Below are positions 58,270-64,000 of a stretch of DNA of 64,000 nt, piece after piece; the first letter of the stretch is position 1, and every line of letters starts with the position of its first letter. Source of the stretch: Hsuehochloa calcarea (taxonomy: Eukaryota; Streptophyta; Magnoliopsida; Poales; Poaceae); contig CM070604.1 of the NCBI GenBank assembly GCA_036346395.1, positions 35,305,662 to 35,369,661 on the forward strand, in the 5' to 3' direction. Under the pieces are notes generated by a model, which worked only from the letters and a program-made list of their open reading frames with translations, had not been told where the DNA came from and did no database searches. The translations under genes and the position numbers were made by a program.

Positions 58270-59789
58270 ATATCGACTGAAGGACGCAACCTTAGTTAGC
58301 ATGGTCGTTTTAGTCAAAAAGTTTCAAAATTTTATTTTAAAAATCAAACAAACCAATTGATGAATAGATATTTTTCTCTCGTCTTATTTTATTCTTTTCT
58401 CGCCTTATTCTATTATCTTCTCATCTCATTCTTAGATTCTTACATCATACCTTTTCCAAAACTTCATTTTCAAATTTAAATTGATGTCCTTACCTAAAAA
58501 ATCTCTATAAGATCGAGCTCTTCGTGATCAAGCAATGGGTGGCCTGGAAGTTCAAGATCTGTTGTTTGTTTCGAGTCTACTGTCCATAGAAGTTAGATTA
58601 GTAGTATCCCTTCTCAGTTTTAGTTTCGCTTAGCCTGAGTAATAGGATCTTCTGCTTGAAGTTTGAGTGGCTCTTAATAGCTTATTGGCTATTTGTTCTT
58701 TGAGTTTAACCGATTTTCCCCAGTTAGGATGCTTCTGTCTTTCTCCCTTGTTCTCTCTCGTCTTCTGTGCTTTTCCTGATGAACCATGGAGGTCCTGATT
58801 TGGCCTGATCTTTCGATGAGAAGATAAACTTGGTAGAAGTCGCTCAACTCTCACGATCCAGGCTATGAACTCGCAAGGCTCGAAACCACACAATCGCTGA
58901 ACTGCTCGAAAAGTCATTATCAACCGTGCACCAATACATAGATGAACTAACCACGAATATCAAACCCTGAATACACCGAAGAAGCACACAAGGACAAGAT
59001 GAAATGAAATCTGATGTATTGCCAATATTGATAAAAGTACTGATAAGGTGGCATTCCGAATAAGGATCTAGACCGGCTGGTCTAGTCGACACACGTGGAA
59101 GATACATGTTGCAATGAAGGTGAACTAAACATATACAAAATCCGAGTTCTAGCAAAGGGAGGTGGCGGTTCCTATATGGGGGGACAACCAAGGGTGGCGG
59201 CCAGGGAAGTAGATGCACGCCCCTAAGGTTACAAGGCTTATGGGCCCAAGTGGAGGTGGTGCAACACCCTTTTGACTCGGACTCAGAAATAGTGCTGGAT
59301 TGTTTTGGTAATTACGACGTGCTCAATAAGAATTTGGAGGTGAGGCTGGATCCGTCGGAAAGAAGGCGAGATAAGCTTTCCATCAAGTACTTGTGGACCT
59401 CCATCGGACTTTGTATGCGAAAATTATGCACGTTTGAAGTTGGTACTGTCTCCAGATGATGAGTTGGATTACGCATGCTTCCCATCATGATCAGCTCCTA
59501 AGTTCCTGATTAAAAGAACATCACATGCATTAGGTAGAAACATATTCTTATTAGAAAAAAAAATGTACTCCTAGAAACGAAATTACTTGATAGTTCAATT
59601 GACGTGCATGAGCTCTGGTGATTGGACCTTGCAAGTGCATAGGTTCAGCTCTATTATAAGGAGTGTTGGGTATATGCATGGAAGTGATGTCCTCATCATT
59701 TCCTTCTCACCTATCATGCTTTCTCCATCACGTATATTAAATCCAGGAAGATTTGTTGCAGATGGTTTAAACCCGCAACTCTATAAGCC
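58270..59789 (+). other. Leader region of Gypsy D, unassigned
   Basis: The first 250 bp resemble the leader of Gypsy C (post-PBS AT-rich). The remainder (about 58540-59780) has no recognised domain on either strand and is not like orf0. It could be a captured or inserted fragment, but no target duplication was found. Confidence 0.35.
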
Positions 59790-60870
59790 AAGAAGAACCC
59801 CTTCCGCCGCCACCTCCTGGTTAGCCCCAAATAAACCTAGAACAAATGATGGCCATGCAACTGCAACAACTTCAGGCACTTTTTCAGAATCAACTTAATA
59901 AACCTACACGAGCTCCAACTCCAGTCTTTCCACCTCACCCGCACTTGAGAGTTCATGAGAACCAAAGCCACCCACTTTTGCTTGCGGTTGATCCACTAGA
60001 AGCCGATGATTGGCTAAAGGACGTTGAGAAGAAATTCATCTTGGCTTAGTGCAATGACTGGGAGAAAGTCCTCTATGTTGCTCACCAACTCAAAGGCAAC
60101 GTAGGAACTTGGTGGGAAAGCTACTGCGTAGCCCATTATCAGGATATATATTGGTAGGAGTTTTATGCTACTTTTTGTATGGCGCACGTTCCTTTGGGAA
60201 TGATGGAGATGAAAAAGCGAGAGTTCCATAAGGTGCAACAAGGCAACCTCAGCGTGTTAGAGTATCTCAACCAATTCACTCAGCTGTCAAGGTATGCACT
60301 AGAAGACGTTGCAACGGAAGAAGCTAAGATCTAGCATTTTATGGAAGGACTTCACTCCAACCTCAAAGTGCAATTGGTGTTAGTCAACTACTCCAATTTC
60401 CAACAGCTGGTAAAGAAAACTCTTGTGCAAGAAGATGCTCAACGTCAGCAGTACGAGTCTCCATTCACAGAGATTCAGAATGGATGTGTAACATCCTGTC
60501 CGTTTCACTCCTCCAGCCGCATTCAGAACTACCGCGTCGACACCTCGCCCGACTATTTCAGGAGTCAACAACAACAACCAACCACAGGGAAGCAACAATC
60601 CAGCTCTAGGAGTCACCTGTTATAGGTTCCAAGATATAGGTTATTATGCTCACAGCTGCCCAAGAAAGAAAGCCTTGACGCCAATTTTATTCAACTTGGG
60701 AGCTACACCGGCCAAAATCACTACACTAGGAGCAGGCCAAGGAACAACTCAGATTTCAAGTCAAGCCAACAGGACTCCACTTCCTTCTGCAAGAGGGCGA
60801 GTGAATCAAGTCACGGCGGCACCAGTCCAATCAGTTCAAAACACCATTCCAGGTAAGTTCTAGTTCGTTC
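59790..60870 (+). pseudogene. Gypsy D gag, decayed
   Basis: A proline-rich start precedes MMAMQLQQLQALFQNQL. The gag core follows (LLAVDPLEADDWLKDVEKKF, LYVAHQLKGNVGTWWESY, MKKREFHKVQQGNLSVLEYL, LSRYALEDV, FMEGLHSNLKVQLVLVN). A degenerate zinc knuckle (CYRFQDIGYYAHSCP, second Cys replaced by Phe) and GRVNQVTAAP at the protease entrance end it. At least four stops and one frameshift are present. Pol is deleted after this point, with the PPT only about 120 bp further. Confidence 0.85.
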
Positions 60871-61776
60871 AGTTTCCATTTTGGTTTTGCTTCACTCAGA
60901 AGGGAAATCAGTTTAGTTCAGTGAGCAAAGTCCGAGTTCCTGAACATATTCTCTAGTCCGCCTAAATCTTGGGGCTGAGATTCTTTTTAAAGGGGTAGGT
61001 TTGTAACATCCCAAATTTTTTGGGCTTTTTGAAAATTTTCAAAAATAAAAATAACCATTTGATTTTATAAAATTGCTAAAGCTTACCTCGAGATTTTAGA
61101 AAATGAAAAGAATTCAATATGAATTAATCAAACTTAAATTAATTCAAGTTTGGTTTAATTGGGTTTTCTGTTATTTAAAGTCAAATTTTTTTTTAAAGTC
61201 TTTTCTTGGATTTTCTGGATATTAAAAAAGGGGTTTTTCCTTTTTCCCAAAAATTAAAAATAATTTATTTGCAAAATTAAAAGATGAATTTAAGTTGTAT
61301 GCAATTTTATCAAGTTAAAATTAATTCAAGTAATTTATGTGTATTTTTTCTAGAATTTTTGGACTTTATTTACTATTTTCTAAAAACATATATATTTTTC
61401 TCAATTTTTATAATAAAAAATCTCTAAAAATTCCTTTCTCGTTTACCCGCTCCCAGCACAGCCGCCCCCTTTTTCTCTCCTCCCTCTCCCTCTTTCTCTG
61501 CTTGGCTAGCCCACCCATTAGCGCACCTGCCATGGTCATCTTCCTTCTCCTACATGCCGTTGCCCATGCCGTCCGTGCGTCAGTGCAGGGCTCCCATCAG
61601 CGCCTGCGCCACTCGGTCTTCTCCCTCACCTGCCCCTGTTGACCTCGCGTGTCCTCTGCTCTTCCCCATCTTCTCCCCACCTGCTCCCGTCTCATCCCCG
61701 TTGTGTCGCCCTTGACCTGGCTAAACCACACCGTGCCTTTGCTGTTGAAGCTTCGCCCCTACGCCTCCCCTTCTCC

Positions 61777-61785
61777 TATAAATGG
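61777..61785 (+). promoter_or_regulatory. TATA box of Gypsy D 3' LTR
   Basis: TATAAATGG after CCTTCTCC, conserved with 37693. Confidence 0.55.
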
Positions 61786-62214
61786 AGCAGCAAGACCCCC
61801 TCTCTCCCTCTCTCTTTTCCCCACCTGCCTCTCTCCCTCTCACCCATCTCACCGTGCTTCGAGTTTCACCGCCGCCGGCTGGAGCTCGCACCTCCGCCTC
61901 AAGCACCGCCATTGAAGCCCATCCACCGTCGTGGTCGCCTTCGTTGGCTTCGCAAGCTCGCGTTCAACCTCGAGGGCACCTCCTCACCGCCGAGGCGTCA
62001 CTGGAGCTCTAGTGTCAACGCAAGCCGGATCTCCCCATTGCCCTTCCTCAAGCAGTCGATCACTCTGTCGAGCCTCGCTACAGTAACCGTGCACATTGGG
62101 TTTGCCTCACTCCCCTCTCCCCATTGCTTCCTTCACTGCTGCTTTCCATGGCGCATAGCGCCGGCGAGCCATCGAGCTCGAAGAGCCCCACCGCTAGACT
62201 TTACCACGTTGTCG

Positions 62215-62560
62215 CTTCAAGCTGTGGTCGAAACCTCTTTCTGACCGAGTGGTTGAAACCTCCTTCCGACCAGGTAGTCAAAACCTCCTTCCGATCACAT
62301 GTAGTCGAAACCTACTTCTGACCACATGTAGTTGAAACATCCTTTTGTCCAGCTAATCGAAACCTCCTTTCGACCATCTGTAGTCGAAACCTCCTTCCGA
62401 CCAGGTAGTCGAAACCTCCTTCCAATCACATGTAGTCAAAACCTCCTTCCAACCACCTATAGTCAAACCTCGTCCCGACCAGGTAGTCAAAACCTCTTTC
62501 TGACCACTTGTAGTCGAAACCTCCTTCCGATCAGGCTGTGATTGAACCTCTTTCCAAGGG
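62215..62560 (+). repeat. TCGA-type minisatellite in Gypsy D 3' LTR
   Basis: About twelve degenerate 25-30-bp units with core GACCAGGTAGTCGAAACCTC. Confidence 0.87.
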
Positions 62561-62866
62561 TTTGTTCTCCTTCATTCGAGCTCTGATTCGAGTGATTCAA
62601 ATTTTTAAAATTATCTAAATTCAGTATATTTTATTTGGTTCTAGTTTGGTGATTTTTGGGATTTATTTGGATTTTTTTTGCTCTTTTCATACTTATAGAT
62701 TCCCACGTTTCCAAAGAGTTCTAGGACCCAATAACCGAGGCGTCTCAACTCTTCAATGAAGGAAAGTCTAGACCTTTGATTATATTGAACCCATTTTATA
62801 AAATTATATTATTTTATATGAGCATGAATCACCATTTTTATATTAATGGTTTCGGGAATAGTTAGC

Positions 62867-64000
62867 CATGGCCAAACAGGTACCTCCAAGGGTTGCAACA
62901 GTCCTGCTGGTCGCTTGTGCTCAGCTTTGACCCGTTGGCACACCCCACATGACGCCACATATTGTGCGATATCAATTTTCATCCGTTTCCACCAGAAACT
63001 CTTCTTTAAATCTTTGTACATCTTGGTCTCACCAGGATGTACGGCATAAGGAGTACGATGGGCCTCCTTCAAAATCTCATCTTTAACCTGAGCCTCCTGT
63101 GGAACACAGAGGCGACCTTTAAAACGCAAAGCATCAGACTCGTCCACACTGAAGTGGCCTTGTTTGCCCTCAGCACAACGTTTCCTCACTCGCTGGAGCA
63201 TCTGGTCATGCTGTTGTGCTTCCCGCACCCGATCTGGAAGAGCTGACTCTAGAAGCAACCGAGTCTCGGTTTGGGCGGTACCCGCAAAGCAAAAGGAAAT
63301 ATCCATAAGCTCAAAATCGGCAATAAGACAACTGAGGGTAGGAGGTGTCGCCTTGCGACTCAAAGCATCTGCTACTACATTAGACTTGCCGGGGTGGTAC
63401 TGAATAGTGAGATCATAGTCCTTGATCAACTCTAGCCATATCCTCTGTCTTAAGTTCAAGTCCTTCTGGGTAAAAATGTATTTTAGACTCTTGTGATCAG
63501 TGAATACATCACAAGATTCGCCGTACAAATAATGGCGCCAGATCTTCAAAGCGTGAACCACTGTAGCAAGCTCTAGATCACGAGTAGGATAATTCTGCTC
63601 ATGTTTCTTCAACTGCCTCGATGCATAGGCAATCACCTTGCATCCTGCATGAGTACACAACCAAGTCCAACTATAGACGCATCTGAATAGATGGTGAACC
63701 GCTTCCCAGGCTCAGGAAGAGTAAGAATTGGAGCAGTCACCAACCTATCTTTCAAAGTGCAAAAGCTCGCCACACACATCGTACCACCGACCTAACACCT
63801 TTCTGTGTCAACTAGGACATGGGTCTAGCAATGGTTGAAAAATCCTCCACAAAACGCCGGTAATAGCCGGCTAAACCCAGAAAACTCCTTACTTCCTTGA
63901 CATTGGTTGGCCTCTTCCACTCTACCACTGTCGAGATCTTGTTAGGATCAACTGAAATACCCTCCTGATTAATTACATGGCCCAGAAATCCAACTTCAGA
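62867..64000 (-). pseudogene. Chromovirus pol fragment: RT end, RNase H and integrase zinc finger
   Basis: The minus strand, from the right edge, reads RT thumb residues (GFLGHVINQEGISVDPNK, VRSFLGLAGYYRRFVEDFS). After a frameshift near 63660 an open frame of about 265 codons follows: RNase H (VIAYASRQLKKHEQNYPTRD, YGESCDVFTDHKSLKYIFTQ, HPGKSNVVADALSRKA) and the H2C2 zinc finger (HPGETKMYKDLKKSFWW, CGVCQRVKAEHKRPAGLLQP). It breaks inside the VPVWPW motif at about 62870. The motifs fit the Tekay/Del clade. It is much better preserved than Gypsy D, and its element continues beyond the window. Confidence 0.9.

Larger units (their letters stand above)
36897..62866 (+). mobile_element. Gypsy D: pol-less chromovirus-derived element with two nested insertions in its 5' LTR
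   Basis: The 5' LTR starts TGTAACATCCC at 36897 and ends CCGACA at 58251, split by Gypsy K (38127-42007) and Gypsy T (43773-57948). The pieces 36897-38126, 42013-43772 and 57954-58251 sum to about 3.3 kb. An iMet PBS is at 58257-58269, a decayed gag at about 59790-60870, a polypurine tract (AAAGGGGTAGG) before 61002, and a truncated 3' LTR at 61002-62866. RT, RNase H and integrase are absent between gag and PPT. The 3' end is lost, so the outer target duplication cannot be verified. Confidence 0.82.
61002..62866 (+). repeat. 3' LTR of Gypsy D, truncated
   Basis: It matches 36897-38126 and then 42013 to about 42650. It ends at ...ATAGTTAG (62866), where the 5' copy continues TTACCTAATTGCC but this copy switches to minus-strand pol. 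A TATAAATGG box is at 61777. Confidence 0.85.

Overview
This is a plant nuclear window, almost certainly from a grass with a large, repeat-rich genome. There are no bacterial-type operons. It holds one spliced host gene on the minus strand and a dense set of nested LTR retrotransposons: Copia with very short LTRs (137-163 bp), chromovirus-type Gypsy with LTRs of about 2.4-4.3 kb, and one Tat-lineage Gypsy. It also holds small hAT-like DNA elements and one tRNA-derived SINE. The species cannot be fixed from sequence alone.

Host gene: five phase-0 coding exons (27655 down to 23152, minus strand) encode the N-terminal 216 residues of a plant WD-repeat protein of the family annotated as 'uncharacterized WD repeat-containing protein C2A9.03-like'. 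The family is about 440 residues long (from memory). The rest of the WD propeller is absent, so the gene either continues past the left edge or is broken. Its introns carry two hAT-like elements, a 261-bp tandem duplication and, left of the last visible exon, the large Copia nest.

1-22.3 kb: outer Copia O (407-22248, plus strand, TSD GGCCC) has been hit by (a) a 4.3-kb Gypsy solo LTR (2153-6435, TSD GGCTC); (b) Copia A on the minus strand (6767 to about 14388), which lost its 5' LTR and carries a Gypsy solo LTR (7719-10940, TSD GCCAT) and a SINE (13214-13358, 10-bp TSD); and (c) Copia B on the minus strand (14674-22207, TSD ATAAT) inside O's 3' LTR, which carries another Gypsy solo LTR (17588-20463, TSD CATGA).

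28.6-36.9 kb: the 5' LTR (28605-31602), PBS, extra orf0-like frame and gag start of chromovirus C. A hAT-like MITE sits in the LTR, and a reverse-oriented, rearranged LTR H (32964 to about 36404) truncates the gag.

36.9-62.9 kb: Gypsy D keeps two LTRs, a PBS and a decayed gag, but has lost pol. Its 5' LTR was split first by Gypsy K (38127-42007, TSD TGTCG/TGCCG) and then by Tat-lineage Gypsy T (43773-57948, TSD CTATG/CTATA). T carries sense gag-pol with two RNase H domains, a solo LTR in gag (45432-47815, TSD AGAAC), and an antisense multi-exon gene downstream of pol. The 3' LTR of D stops abruptly at 62866 against minus-strand chromovirus pol that runs off the right edge.

All retrotransposon reading frames contain stops, frameshifts or deletions, so none looks autonomous. 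The least explained signals are the spliced antisense gene in T, the hairpin minisatellites inside LTRs, a sequence block shared by otherwise different LTR families, and the half-gene left by the nest.
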